This document shows positions 1 to 7,556 of a stretch of 32,482 bases of DNA, piece after piece. This stretch comes from Porphyromonadaceae bacterium UBA4702 (lineage in GTDB: Bacteria > Bacteroidota > Bacteroidia > Bacteroidales > Muribaculaceae). The notes beneath the pieces were generated by a model. That model was not told the origin of the DNA. It saw only the letters and a program-made list of their open reading frames with translations, and did not search any database. The first letter of the stretch is position 1, and every line of letters begins with the position of its first letter. Both the position numbers and the translations under genes were made by a program. Where the stretch lies: positions 3,323 to 35,804 of the forward strand of contig DHKE01000063.1 in the NCBI GenBank assembly GCA_002404675.1, read 5' to 3'.

Positions 1-779
1 TCGTTGAAGTCGATGATGCGTATCGAGCCGTCGGGGTCAACGATGCAGTCGCCGCCGTATACACGGATGTCGAGCACTTCGGCGGCACGCTGGCAAATGT
101 CGCGCAGGTACTGCTCGTCAAATTTCAGGTGGCGTGCCGCGCCGTTGATGGCCTCCAGCCCGTACTTGCTGTGCCCGGCCTCAAAGGGGTAGAACCAGTA
201 GAAGAACGGCTGGCCGGCAACGCCGTAGAACTTGATGAGGTCGCCCACGAGGTGGCGGTTGATGACAGCACGCTTGATGCCCCGGTAGAAGTACTCCTTC
301 AGCACCTCCTGCGCCTCCTCGGCGTGGCGGCAGTAGCTCACATCCTCCTTGTGCATGGCGTGGAAGTCGCCGCGCTTGATCCAGCACGACTCGAAGCCCA
401 CGCGCTTCAACGCCTCGGTGATGTTCTCGTCCGTATCGACGATGAGGCTGTCGGGATAAGGGATGCCATTGCCCAGCAGCATGCGGGTCATGCGCTCGCG
501 TGTGCAGTTCTCGATGCCGTGGCCGGAATTGATGACCAGCACGCCGGCATCCTCCATTTCCTGAAGGCGTGCTATCGACGACTGCTCGCGGCACATGTTG
601 ACGATTATGTCTTCGTCGATCTGCGCGTTGCGGAACTCCTCCTCGCTGTAGATGGTCACTTCGCATCCGCGCTTGCGCAGATGCTCAACGGCGGCGTTGA
701 AGATGGCGGCATCGTTGCCGATATGGTTCGGCGAGTATGCCCCGGCTCTCATCACCCCCGCTATCTTGATATTTGCCAT
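1..779 (-). CDS. ATP-grasp domain protein, C-terminus cut by window edge
   Basis: The minus-strand frame is open from ATG 779-777 to the left edge (259 complete codons), so the C-terminus is missing. The start reads MANIKIAGVMRAG. The C-terminal part has the ATP-grasp signature: a conserved GGDCIVD stretch followed by IRIIDFN(D), the acidic/Asn metal-binding strand typical of RimK-like and glutathione-synthetase-like ligases. A central IKRGD (lysine on an ATP-binding strand) and RHLVGDLIKFY also fit. Such enzymes use ATP to activate a carboxylate as an acyl phosphate, or act as kinases; the substrate cannot be told here. The gene starts 28 bp after the nucleotidyltransferase gene on the same strand and is probably cotranscribed with it and pdxA. 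Membership of the superfamily is fairly sure; function is unknown. Confidence 0.8.
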   Translation of the reverse strand, partial: MANIKIAGVMRAGAYSPNHIGNDAAIFNAAVEHLRKRGCEVTIYSEEEFRNAQIDEDIIVNMCREQSSIARLQEMEDAGVLVINSGHGIENCTRERMTRMLLGNGIPYPDSLIVDTDENITEALKRVGFESCWIKRGDFHAMHKEDVSYCRHAEEAQEVLKEYFYRGIKRAVINRHLVGDLIKFYGVAGQPFFYWFYPFEAGHSKYGLEAINGAARHLKFDEQYLRDICQRAAEVLDIRVYGGDCIVDPDGSIRIIDFN

Positions 780-807
780 AACTGTTACTGTGGTATGCGG
801 CGCACGC

Positions 808-1518
808 TCATGCGCCGATGAAACGTTTTGCTGTGTCTATGTCGGCGGCGTGGTCCACGTCGATTATCTTGCCCAGGTCGTAGCCGCGTATGTCGAGGCC
901 AGCTGACACCAGCGCGCGCTGGTAGTTGCGCATACGGCTCACGCCGTCGGCCAGGCACTTCTCCAGCACGTCAATGTCACGCTCTGACAGCCCGTAGATG
1001 CCCCCCGAGATATAGCGGTCCGCGCCTGTAGGCGCATCGCGGAAGGCGGTGATGCGCATATCCGCGTCAACATCGATGTAGAGAGGCTTCTCGTCGTCGA
1101 TATATGTGGTCATCGCCATCATGCCGTCCACCTGCGGCGGCGCGGCTGTGTACGCCTCGACATAGCGGGCGAAGTCCTCGCGGCGGAAGATGGTGTCAAC
1201 CGTGGTGAGGATGAAACGCCCCTTGCCGCGCATCAGGCGGCTCAGCTCATAGAAGCTGTGCATCGAGCTGGGCGTGGTGCGCACCACGAGCGTCAACGGC
1301 ACGGCAAGGCGCCCTTTCAGCTCCTCAAGATACTGCCGCACGGCAGTCATCTGCTCATTGACAATTACGCTGACAGACTCCGCGCCGAGCGACACGAAAA
1401 TGTCTATAAGCCGCTCTATCATCGGGCGTCCGTCCAGGTCCACGAGCGGCTTGGGCAGCGCAACGCCCTCCTGCACGAGTCGGCTTCCCTCGCCGGCTGC
1501 TATTATTCCGTAGTGCAT
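808..1518 (-). CDS. NTP-transferase (sugar nucleotidyltransferase-like) protein
   Basis: A 236-residue protein with the N-terminal nucleotide-binding signature of the GT-A nucleotidyltransferase fold: IIAAGEGSRL (residues 5-14), then PKPLVDLDGRPMIERLID (residues 23-40), where PKPL is the usual sugar-phosphate nucleotidyltransferase lysine motif. A TTVDT near residue 106 may be the metal-binding Asp region. It probably transfers a nucleotide to a phosphorylated sugar or alcohol in the cytosol; the substrate is not identifiable. Its ATG (1518-1516) overlaps the 3' end of pdxA by 16 bp and has a GGAGGA-like ribosome binding site just upstream, unusual in this window and supporting this start. 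It is followed after 28 bp by the ATP-grasp gene; the pair suggests a small activation/ligation pathway. This is inference. Confidence 0.85.
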   Translation of the reverse strand: MHYGIIAAGEGSRLVQEGVALPKPLVDLDGRPMIERLIDIFVSLGAESVSVIVNEQMTAVRQYLEELKGRLAVPLTLVVRTTPSSMHSFYELSRLMRGKGRFILTTVDTIFRREDFARYVEAYTAAPPQVDGMMAMTTYIDDEKPLYIDVDADMRITAFRDAPTGADRYISGGIYGLSERDIDVLEKCLADGVSRMRNYQRALVSAGLDIRGYDLGKIIDVDHAADIDTAKRFIGA

Positions 1519-2693
1519 TGTTCCTCCTGTTGCTTGTCGCCCTCGGCAACCTTAGGCATTGCCGGGGCTTCCTGTTTCTGTTCCTTTGTCACCTTAGCCG
1601 CTTCCCTGCCCTCTTTAGGCTTGTCCTTGGCCTTACGCTCCTGCAAGGGGCGTAGCGGGTTGCGGGCGGCATGGTCGAAGTCATGGCGGCTGCGCAGTAT
1701 GTCGATGGCTGCATAGATGGCATGGCGCATCGACAGCGGGTCTGCCACACCCTTGCCGGCGATGTCATAGCCCGTGCCGTGGTCGGGCGACGTGCGCACA
1801 TACTTCAGTCCGGCGGTGAAGTTCACGCCGTCGGTGCCGGCAATGGCCTTGAACGGCGCAAGCCCCTGGTCATGGTACATTGCCACCACGCCGTCAAACT
1901 TGCGGTACGCGCAGCTGCCGAAGAAGCCGTCGGCGGCATACGGACCGAAAGCCATGATGCCGCGCTCGCGCAGGGCTTCGACAGCCGGGCGTATGATCGT
2001 GTCATCCTCATCGCCGGCTATGCCGTGGTCGCCGCAGTGGGGGTTCAGTCCGAGCACGGCGATGCGCGGACGCTCGCAGCGGAAGTCGCGGCGCAGCGAC
2101 CCCGCGAAACGTTCTATGGTGTCAGTGACCGACGCTGCCGTGATGTGCTCCGCTATTTTGGACACCGGCAAGTGCGTGGTCACGAGGGCAACGCGCAGCA
2201 TCTCGTTGAAAAGCACCATCAGCGCCTTGCCGCCGTCAGCGTCATCTTCGCTGCGGAACCTCGCCTCGAGGTATTCCGTGTGTCCCGGGAAATCGAACCC
2301 TTCGCCGTGGATGGTATTCTTGTCTATCGGAGCTGTGACGAGCGCGTCAATCTCGCCAGCCTCGAGAGCGTCGCACGCGGCCTCGAGGGCGAGCAGCGCG
2401 GCACGTCCGGCGGCCTCGTCAGCCACACCCGGGGTGGCCTTGACATCCTCCGTCATCACGTCCACCAGGTTAACCGCATTGTCCGAAGCCTCAGCGGCAG
2501 AAGCCACACGGCGCACGCGCAGCTCCTCGCAGCCCAACGCCTTGCGGTAGAATGCCATGGCCTTGTCCGACCCGAAAATAACCGGGGTAAACAGTTCAGG
2601 CATCTGCTCATCGTCGAGAGCCTTGATTATGACCTCATAACCAATGCCGTTCATGTCGCCGTGGGTGATACCGACTCTAATATGTCTGGACAT
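1503..2693 (-). CDS. pdxA: 4-hydroxythreonine-4-phosphate dehydrogenase PdxA
   Basis: A 396-residue PdxA. It oxidises 4-phosphohydroxy-L-threonine with NAD, and the product decarboxylates to the aminoacetone phosphate that PdxJ uses to make pyridoxine 5'-phosphate. The three metal-binding histidines are visible: H138 in FPGHTEYL, H219 in GLNPHCGDHG and H274 in YHDQGLAPFK; the start VGITHGDMNGIGYE is also typical. The enzyme core ends near residue 350. The remaining 45 or so residues are a Lys/Glu/Gln-rich, probably disordered tail that most PdxA proteins lack. A TAACTTTG -7 box lies 23 bp upstream. The gene leads a minus-strand operon with the nucleotidyltransferase and ATP-grasp genes. The partner pdxJ is in the same window at 14877-15590. 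Confidence 0.97.
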   Translation of the reverse strand: MSRHIRVGITHGDMNGIGYEVIIKALDDEQMPELFTPVIFGSDKAMAFYRKALGCEELRVRRVASAAEASDNAVNLVDVMTEDVKATPGVADEAAGRAALLALEAACDALEAGEIDALVTAPIDKNTIHGEGFDFPGHTEYLEARFRSEDDADGGKALMVLFNEMLRVALVTTHLPVSKIAEHITAASVTDTIERFAGSLRRDFRCERPRIAVLGLNPHCGDHGIAGDEDDTIIRPAVEALRERGIMAFGPYAADGFFGSCAYRKFDGVVAMYHDQGLAPFKAIAGTDGVNFTAGLKYVRTSPDHGTGYDIAGKGVADPLSMRHAIYAAIDILRSRHDFDHAARNPLRPLQERKAKDKPKEGREAAKVTKEQKQEAPAMPKVAEGDKQQEEQCTTE

Positions 2694-2715
2694 AACTGTA
2701 TCGTATTGTGAACTG

Positions 2716-2723
2716 CAAAGTTA
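2716..2723 (-). promoter_or_regulatory. pdxA promoter, -7 box
   Basis: TAACTTTG on the minus strand matches the Bacteroidetes -7 consensus TAnnTTTG and lies 23 bp before the pdxA ATG. No clear TTTG/TTG -33 element sits 19-21 bp upstream, so the promoter may be weak or activator-dependent. Confidence 0.6.
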
Positions 2724-2757
2724 ATAAAAAAATCCGACACCCCGGACATTCGCCCCG

Positions 2758-2782
2758 CCGCTTACACCGCTTACACCGCTCA
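2758..2782. repeat. Short tandem repeat CCGCTTACA
   Basis: Two perfect adjacent copies of the 9-mer CCGCTTACA followed by a partial third copy (CCGCT), upstream of the pdxA promoter. The role is unknown; it could be a protein-binding site or chance. Confidence 0.5.
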
Positions 2783-2844
2783 TTATCCGCATTCAGAAGA
2801 ATCTGCGCAACTGATATGCAGTCGCATTGGGCGGCAAAGCTATT

Positions 2845-2870
2845 ATAGCCATAATGGCCGTTATGGCTAT
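2845..2870. repeat. Perfect 10-bp inverted repeat in the pdxA upstream region
   Basis: ATAGCCATAA and TTATGGCTAT form a perfect inverted repeat around TGGCCG. It overlaps the upstream side of a minus-strand TAGCTTTG box (2835-2842), a possible distal promoter for pdxA. There is no T-tract next to it, so it looks more like an operator or cruciform than a terminator. The rest of the interval 2694-2915 holds no convincing gene. Confidence 0.55.
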
Positions 2871-2917
2871 CGGAAAATGGAAATAGAAAGCAGAAGCACA
2901 GCAGGGACACGGCGCAT

Positions 2918-2950
2918 AAAAAGGAGGGGTGCGCCTTCACGGCGCACCCC
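2918..2950 (-). terminator. Intrinsic terminator of the BspA-like gene at 2980-5400
   Basis: A perfect 10-bp GC-rich stem (2926-2935 with 2941-2950, five-base loop) is followed on the minus strand by TCC and five T residues. It lies 30 bp past the stop codon of the LRR protein gene. Confidence 0.85.
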
Positions 2951-2979
2951 AGAGATGATACGGTTCGTGTGTTTACCCG

Positions 2980-5400
2980 TCAGATGCGGACTTTCACTGT
3001 CTTTACAGTGCCGTTCTGTGTAGTGCGTACCACGTAGATACCGTCGGCAAGACCGCTGATGCTGGCTTCGCCGCTGACAGTGCGGGTGTTTGCTACGCTG
3101 ATGCCAGAGATAGTGTATACCTCTACTGCTGCGTCGGCTGCGTTTACGGTAATCGAGCCTGCGCCTGTGCGTACGATGACAGCTGTGTCGCTTTCGTCTA
3201 CCAACTCAACGCCTGTTGAGCCGTTGCTGTAATGCAAGATGAACTGCTCGGTCTCGACACCAGCGGCGTTCTTGAACAAACCGGCGGGTATGATCATGTA
3301 GTAGTCGGTGTAGTCGGCAAGTGTCACGGACACTGTGTAATAGTCCATGTCAGCAGGCCAGATGCGCGGGCTGCGCTTGGATGTTGTGAGCGACCATTCC
3401 TCGAAGTCATATCCGAGAGCGTCTGTGCCGGTGACAGTACCGTCATCGCTCATTGTGCCTTTCAGGAATTTCGCGCCTGAGAGCTTGCTGCGCACTGCGG
3501 TCACGTCCTCGTCAAAATTGAGCGTAACGCCGTCGAAGGTGCGGATAGTAGCGTCGTTTTCGGGGTTGAACGATGTGGGTTCAAAAGAAGGAAGTTCCAC
3601 ATAGCTGCCCACATAGTGGAGCACGCGGCGCTCGTTGACCTTGCCCGTGTTGTCAGCCACGATGCCGGCGGGGATTGTGATGTAATATTCAGTGCCATCG
3701 GCGAGGTTGAGAGGCTGCACTGCTCCGTTTGCTGTGCGCGGAGTGAGGGTGAGGCTCGAGGCTGTTCCTGCCAGCGAAGCTGTCCAGTGGTCAACAGCGA
3801 CGATGTCGCCTACGGGGACACCGGCTGCGAGCGGGCCTGCCTGTACGGTTATCGCGGGCTGTTCGCTCTGTACGGTGTATGTCGCGGAACTGTCAGCGGC
3901 AAAGTTCATCTGGATGTATGTCAAGGATTCAACAGTGTTGCCGTCTGCCGGGGTTATGGTCTCGACAGCTGCGTAACCGGGAAGGTCCTCGATGATGCGT
4001 GACGAGGTGAACACGTCTGTCCAACTGCCGGTGTAGTTACTCTTGCAGCCGGCGGGGACGTGGAGCTTGCAGGTCGAAGGCACGTTGTAGAACGGTGACT
4101 CGTATTCCTCATACCAGTCTTCGAGCGTCGGAGCTGTCGAAGCGTAAGAGTTGACTGTAGTCAAGGCTGTGCAGCCTAAGAATACGCGGATGTCCATGTA
4201 TGTCAGCGACGAGGGGAGCGTCACAGTGGAGAGAGCCGGGCTGCTGGCAAACACAGCCTCGGGGAGCATCACCACGCCTTCGGGAACAGTGAATGAGGTA
4301 AGTCCCGTGCCGGCAAAAGACTGCTCGCCAAGGAATACGACTGTTGAGGGCATGTTGATTTCTGTGAGCGATGCCGCCTGGCAGAAGGAGAACTCGTCAA
4401 ATGCGCGGAAACCTTCGGGCAGCGTCACCTTGGTCACGTTTGAGTTCCAGAATGCGCCGCCGGCAATGCCCACGCAAGCGTTGTCCACAGTCACTACGGT
4501 ATTGGCGCAAGCCATGGGGTAGAGATAGAGGAGACGCTTGTCAGCAGAATAGATACATTCGCCCACCTTCGTAAAATTAGTGTTGCCGGGAGCTACGGAA
4601 AATGATGTTATCGGGCATCTTACAAATGCGCCGGAACCTATGTTGGCGAGGTCGCGCGGCAATGTGATTTCACCGGCCAGGCCGCTGTCGAGGAAGCACT
4701 CGTCGCCGATAGAGGTGACGGTGGCAGGGATGGCAATCGACGTGAGCGCCTTTGTGCCGTTGAATGTGCCGGCTTTCAGCTCCGTGAGGTCGGCTGGGAG
4801 TGTCACAGAGGCCAGCTTGTTGCAGAACAGGAATGCCTTTGCGCCGAGGTCTGTCACACTGGCGGGTATGGAGACCGACGTGAGTCCGCTCTTGTAGAAG
4901 CAAGACGTGCCAATCGTAGTGAGGGTCGAGGGAAGAGAGATAGAAGTCAACGACGTGCAGGTGAAGAAGCAGCTGCCGCCGATTGAGGTCACGCCTTCGG
5001 GAATGGCTATCGTGGGGAAAGTAGCTCCGTAGAAAGCGTTGTCGCCGATTGTTGTCAGCTGGCTGCCCTCGTCAAATGTCACGCTGGCGAGCTTGTTGCA
5101 GCTGCGGAACGCGCCTTTGTCAAGGGTTTTGACAGTCGCCGGGATGTTGACGCTGGTGATTTTAGACCAGTAGAACGCATCCTCGTCAATAGACACGAGG
5201 GTGTACTCTGTGCCGTCGTTTGTGACCTTGCTGGTCAGCGTCAGGGCGCCGGTGCAGTCTGATGTTGCATCGGTGATGCCCACTGTGTTGTTTTCCTTCA
5301 CCGTATAGACTACGCCGTTCTGTGTGAACGTCTCGCCTACGGCAAATGCGCTGCACGTCGTGAACAGTGCGAGCGACAAAGTGAGTAATTGATGTTTCAT
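2980..5400 (-). CDS. BspA-like leucine-rich-repeat secreted protein with T9SS-type C-terminus
   Basis: An 806-residue exported protein. Residues 1-20 are a Sec signal peptide (MKHQLLTLSLALF, ending TCSAFA). Residues of about 65-470 carry repeats of the BspA/LRR_5 type, with recurring units such as IPxxVTSIGxxxF and LTSVSIPASVTDLG spaced about 22-24 residues apart. Residues of about 475-730 look like two Ig-like beta domains that share the pattern LNFDEDV/MNFAADS and YYxxIPAGxxxN. The last 70 residues end in LADGIYVVRT and KTVKVRI, as in T9SS type A sorting domains, so the protein is probably delivered to the cell surface. BspA-family LRR proteins bind host matrix or other bacteria; the ligand here is unknown. 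It has its own promoter and terminator. A related protein is encoded at 8619-10604. Confidence 0.9.
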   Translation of the reverse strand: MKHQLLTLSLALFTTCSAFAVGETFTQNGVVYTVKENNTVGITDATSDCTGALTLTSKVTNDGTEYTLVSIDEDAFYWSKITSVNIPATVKTLDKGAFRSCNKLASVTFDEGSQLTTIGDNAFYGATFPTIAIPEGVTSIGGSCFFTCTSLTSISLPSTLTTIGTSCFYKSGLTSVSIPASVTDLGAKAFLFCNKLASVTLPADLTELKAGTFNGTKALTSIAIPATVTSIGDECFLDSGLAGEITLPRDLANIGSGAFVRCPITSFSVAPGNTNFTKVGECIYSADKRLLYLYPMACANTVVTVDNACVGIAGGAFWNSNVTKVTLPEGFRAFDEFSFCQAASLTEINMPSTVVFLGEQSFAGTGLTSFTVPEGVVMLPEAVFASSPALSTVTLPSSLTYMDIRVFLGCTALTTVNSYASTAPTLEDWYEEYESPFYNVPSTCKLHVPAGCKSNYTGSWTDVFTSSRIIEDLPGYAAVETITPADGNTVESLTYIQMNFAADSSATYTVQSEQPAITVQAGPLAAGVPVGDIVAVDHWTASLAGTASSLTLTPRTANGAVQPLNLADGTEYYITIPAGIVADNTGKVNERRVLHYVGSYVELPSFEPTSFNPENDATIRTFDGVTLNFDEDVTAVRSKLSGAKFLKGTMSDDGTVTGTDALGYDFEEWSLTTSKRSPRIWPADMDYYTVSVTLADYTDYYMIIPAGLFKNAAGVETEQFILHYSNGSTGVELVDESDTAVIVRTGAGSITVNAADAAVEVYTISGISVANTRTVSGEASISGLADGIYVVRTTQNGTVKTVKVRI

Positions 5401-5434
5401 TACAAATTGGTCTTAGTGTGAATGGTATTATTCG

Positions 5435-5465
5435 CAAAGTTAGCCAAAATGCGCGAAACACAAAA
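5435..5465 (-). promoter_or_regulatory. Promoter of the BspA-like gene at 2980-5400
   Basis: Minus strand: a TTTTG -33 element (5461-5465), 18 bp, then TAACTTTG (5435-5442), about 35 bp before the ATG. This fits the Bacteroidetes sigma consensus with a slightly short spacer. Confidence 0.7.
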
Positions 5466-5493
5466 TAAAAAGGGCGGATTTATTGCTGATTTT

Positions 5494-6378
5494 TCAATCG
5501 GCACTGATTCCCATTGCTGTTGCGACATCAGCAGCAATGGCGGATTTCAGGCTGTCGAGCGAGTCGAAACGCTTCTCGGCGCGTATGCGCTTTACAAGTG
5601 ACAGCTGCAGCTGCCGGCCGTACAGGTCGCCGCCCTCATAGGCGATTATGTGGGCTTCGGGAACGATTTTGCCGTCGGCCTCGACTGTCGGCCTGCGACC
5701 GATGTTGACGACAGCGGGGTGAGCCTTGCCGTCAGGGAGGCCGCTTGCCACGGCAGCATACACTCCAGCCAGCGGCAACGCCTTCACTGCCGGCAGCGAG
5801 ATGTTGGCGGTAGGGAAACCGAGGGCGGTGCCGATATGCCGCCCGTGCATCACCTCGCCGGCGAGAGTGTAGCGGTAGCCGAGCATCTCATTGGCAGCGG
5901 CGATGTCGCCTTCGGCGAGGGCGCGGCGGATTGCCGACGAACTGATGCCTGGCAGCTCCGGGGCCTGTATCATCGCAATGCCAAGGTCCTCGCCCAATTT
6001 GAGGAACGATGGACGCTCTAAGCCGCGACCGTCGCTGCCGAATGTGTTGTCATACCCCACCACCATGCAGCCCATGGCGTACTCGTCGCGCAGCCGCAGC
6101 ATCCACTGCCTCGCAGTCAGTGCGCACAGGTCGCGGTCAAAGGTCATCATCACCGTCTCTATGCCGGTGCGGCACAGGGCTTCGCGCTTTTCCTCGGCAG
6201 TCATCAGCATCTGCGGGACTCTGTCCGGCGCAACGACCTCTAAGGGGTGGTTGGAAAAGGTCATCAACAGAGGGGAAAGACCACGCGCGGCGCCCTCGCG
6301 AGCGAGAGTGCCGATGACCGCGAGATGCCCGCGGTGCACACCGTCGAAAGTGCCGACAGTGACGATGCGGCGCGTCAT
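5494..6378 (-). CDS. ribF: Bifunctional riboflavin kinase/FAD synthetase
   Basis: A 294-residue RibF, which phosphorylates riboflavin to FMN and adenylates FMN to FAD in the cytosol. The N-terminal FAD synthetase domain has the nucleotidyltransferase motif GTFDGVHRGH (residues 9-18) and ISSSAIRRAL (residues 145-154). The C-terminal flavokinase domain has GFPTAN (residues 187-192), GVYAA, NIGRRPT and the EAHII segment bearing the expected catalytic Glu (about residue 241). The length is close to the usual size of about 310 residues. The ATG overlaps the stop of the upstream HAD gene as ATGA, so translation is probably coupled and both are read from the promoter at 7052-7084. Confidence 0.97.
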   Translation of the reverse strand: MTRRIVTVGTFDGVHRGHLAVIGTLAREGAARGLSPLLMTFSNHPLEVVAPDRVPQMLMTAEEKREALCRTGIETVMMTFDRDLCALTARQWMLRLRDEYAMGCMVVGYDNTFGSDGRGLERPSFLKLGEDLGIAMIQAPELPGISSSAIRRALAEGDIAAANEMLGYRYTLAGEVMHGRHIGTALGFPTANISLPAVKALPLAGVYAAVASGLPDGKAHPAVVNIGRRPTVEADGKIVPEAHIIAYEGGDLYGRQLQLSLVKRIRAEKRFDSLDSLKSAIAADVATAMGISAD

Positions 6379-7034
6379 CTTGAGCCGCGCTTGATTAGCT
6401 GGATGGCCGCGAGCATGTCCGTCTCCTTGTCATACCCGACCTGCAACGCACGCAGTCCGGCAAGCCGGGCGGCAGCCACGTTCATGGGCGCGTCGTCGAG
6501 CATCGCAGTGCGCGAGGGTGTAAGCCCGTAGCGCTGGCACAAGCGGGCAAATATCTCGGGGTCGGGCTTGCACATACCCTCTTCAAAGGAGCATACTATG
6601 CCGTCGAAATAGTCGTTGATAGTCAGCCCCTCGCGCTTGAACGCCTGGTTTATCCACGAGTTGTACATGACCGGGTTGGTATTGCTGAGGGCAAACAGGC
6701 GGAAGCCCTGCCGACGGAGCATGCGCAGAGCCGTAAGACGTTCTGCCGGTAAGTCTACGAGAAACTTGTTGAACGCCGTCTGTATCTGGAAATCAGACAC
6801 TTCGCGTCCGCCGATGATTAAGCGGATACAGTCGTAGAACGCAGCGGCGGTCATCTTGCCAGTCTCCATTTCGAGGAATGGCCCGCGCTGAACATACGGG
6901 TCGAGCATTTCCTCTGCCTGCTCGAGCCCGAGCTCGGCAAGAGCCTCCACCGCAGCGTCACGGTCCAGGTCAATTATTACACCGCCGAGGTCGAAGACGA
7001 TGCTGTCTATATTGTTGATGCACGAAGTTCTCAT
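6375..7034 (-). CDS. HAD-superfamily phosphatase (YihX-like)
   Basis: A 219-residue HAD hydrolase. The nucleophile motif is FDLGGVIID near residue 14, the DLGxV variant seen in YihX-type sugar phosphatases and haloacid-dehalogenase-like proteins. Motif II is LSNTN, followed by a motif III lysine in CKPDPEIF and the acidic motif IV LDDAPMN. The substrate is unknown; sugar phosphates or FMN-like compounds are possible given the coupling to ribF, but that is inference. A longer frame begins at 7082, but its first codons lie over a perfect promoter -7 box (7052-7059), so ATG 7034-7032 is the real start. It overlaps ribF by 4 bp. Confidence 0.9.
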   Translation of the reverse strand: MRTSCINNIDSIVFDLGGVIIDLDRDAAVEALAELGLEQAEEMLDPYVQRGPFLEMETGKMTAAAFYDCIRLIIGGREVSDFQIQTAFNKFLVDLPAERLTALRMLRRQGFRLFALSNTNPVMYNSWINQAFKREGLTINDYFDGIVCSFEEGMCKPDPEIFARLCQRYGLTPSRTAMLDDAPMNVAAARLAGLRALQVGYDKETDMLAAIQLIKRGSR

Positions 7035-7051
7035 AGTAACGGATTTTGTTG

Positions 7052-7084
7052 CAAAATTAGTCAGACTGCGGCTCATGAACAAAA
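7052..7084 (-). promoter_or_regulatory. Promoter of the HAD-ribF operon
   Basis: Minus strand TTTTG (7080-7084), a 20-bp spacer, then TAATTTTG (7052-7059), ending 18 bp before ATG 7034. It is a strong match to the Bacteroidetes consensus and decides the HAD start codon. Confidence 0.8.
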
Positions 7085-7119
7085 TTTGTTCTTTGCTGTG
7101 TTTCTTTATTAGGGAATTT

Positions 7120-7151
7120 TTTGAATAAAAGAGGGGATTTTGCTACTTTTG
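7120..7151 (+). promoter_or_regulatory. Promoter of the lipoprotein-pfkA pair
   Basis: TTTG-like -33 (7120-7123), a 20-bp spacer, then TACTTTTG (7144-7151), 26 bp before ATG 7177. It faces away from the HAD promoter, making a compact divergent control region. Confidence 0.8.
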
Positions 7152-7176
7152 CGCCTGAAATATCTGAGTGTACGCG

Positions 7177-7470
7177 ATGAGAACAATAGCCATAGCAATA
7201 TTGCCCCTTGCCGTATGCGCTTCATGCGGAGGCTCCGGTGGCGGCAGCGCAGACAGCGACACCGTCATTGAAGTGGAAACGAGGATGGTGATGCCCAACG
7301 CTCCCATGCCCGAGCAACAGGACACCATTGCCGTTCCGCGCCAAGCCCCGGCATCGCCTCCGGCAGCTGAAGCGCCGAAGAAACGGGACAAAGCCCCAGC
7401 CGCCGCGCCGCCGCCGGCGGCGGCGGAAACGCCTCCGCAAGCCGTGCCCGCGGACAGCACCGCGCATTAA
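7177..7470 (+). CDS. Small Pro/Ala-rich putative lipoprotein
   Basis: A 97-residue protein not assigned to a family. Its N-terminus MRTIAIAILPLAVCASC is a short signal peptide with a likely lipidated Cys at residue 17, followed by a Gly/Ser linker (GGSGGGS), a common Bacteroidetes lipoprotein start. The rest is low-complexity Pro/Ala/Lys-rich sequence with no predicted fold, so it may be a flexible periplasmic or surface spacer. GTG 7168 is an upstream in-frame alternative start; ATG 7177 gives the cleaner signal peptide and a plausible leader. The Ala-Pro stretch contains a 20-bp perfect GC palindrome (7406-7425). pfkA follows after 86 bp. The gene is likely real because of its promoter and signal sequence; its function is unknown. 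Confidence 0.65.
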   Translation: MRTIAIAILPLAVCASCGGSGGGSADSDTVIEVETRMVMPNAPMPEQQDTIAVPRQAPASPPAAEAPKKRDKAPAAAPPPAAAETPPQAVPADSTAH

Positions 7471-7556
7471 CCGCGCTGCTGCGGAACATTTCACGCCCTG
7501 ACGGCATTAATACAACAGACATACACTATATTGACCAACGATAAACAGGACAAGAC

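Noticed and set aside
181..666. Minus-strand frame of 161 codons
   Set aside because: It lies in another frame of the ATP-grasp gene, whose own frame is open to the window edge and has family motifs; this one is Arg/His-rich shadow sequence.
1671..2711. Long plus-strand frame opposite pdxA
   Set aside because: Antisense shadow of a clear pdxA gene caused by high GC content.
2677..2940. Minus-strand frame of 87 codons between pdxA and the LRR gene
   Set aside because: It runs through the pdxA promoter and overlaps the pdxA start and the terminator; no promoter of its own and no recognisable sequence.
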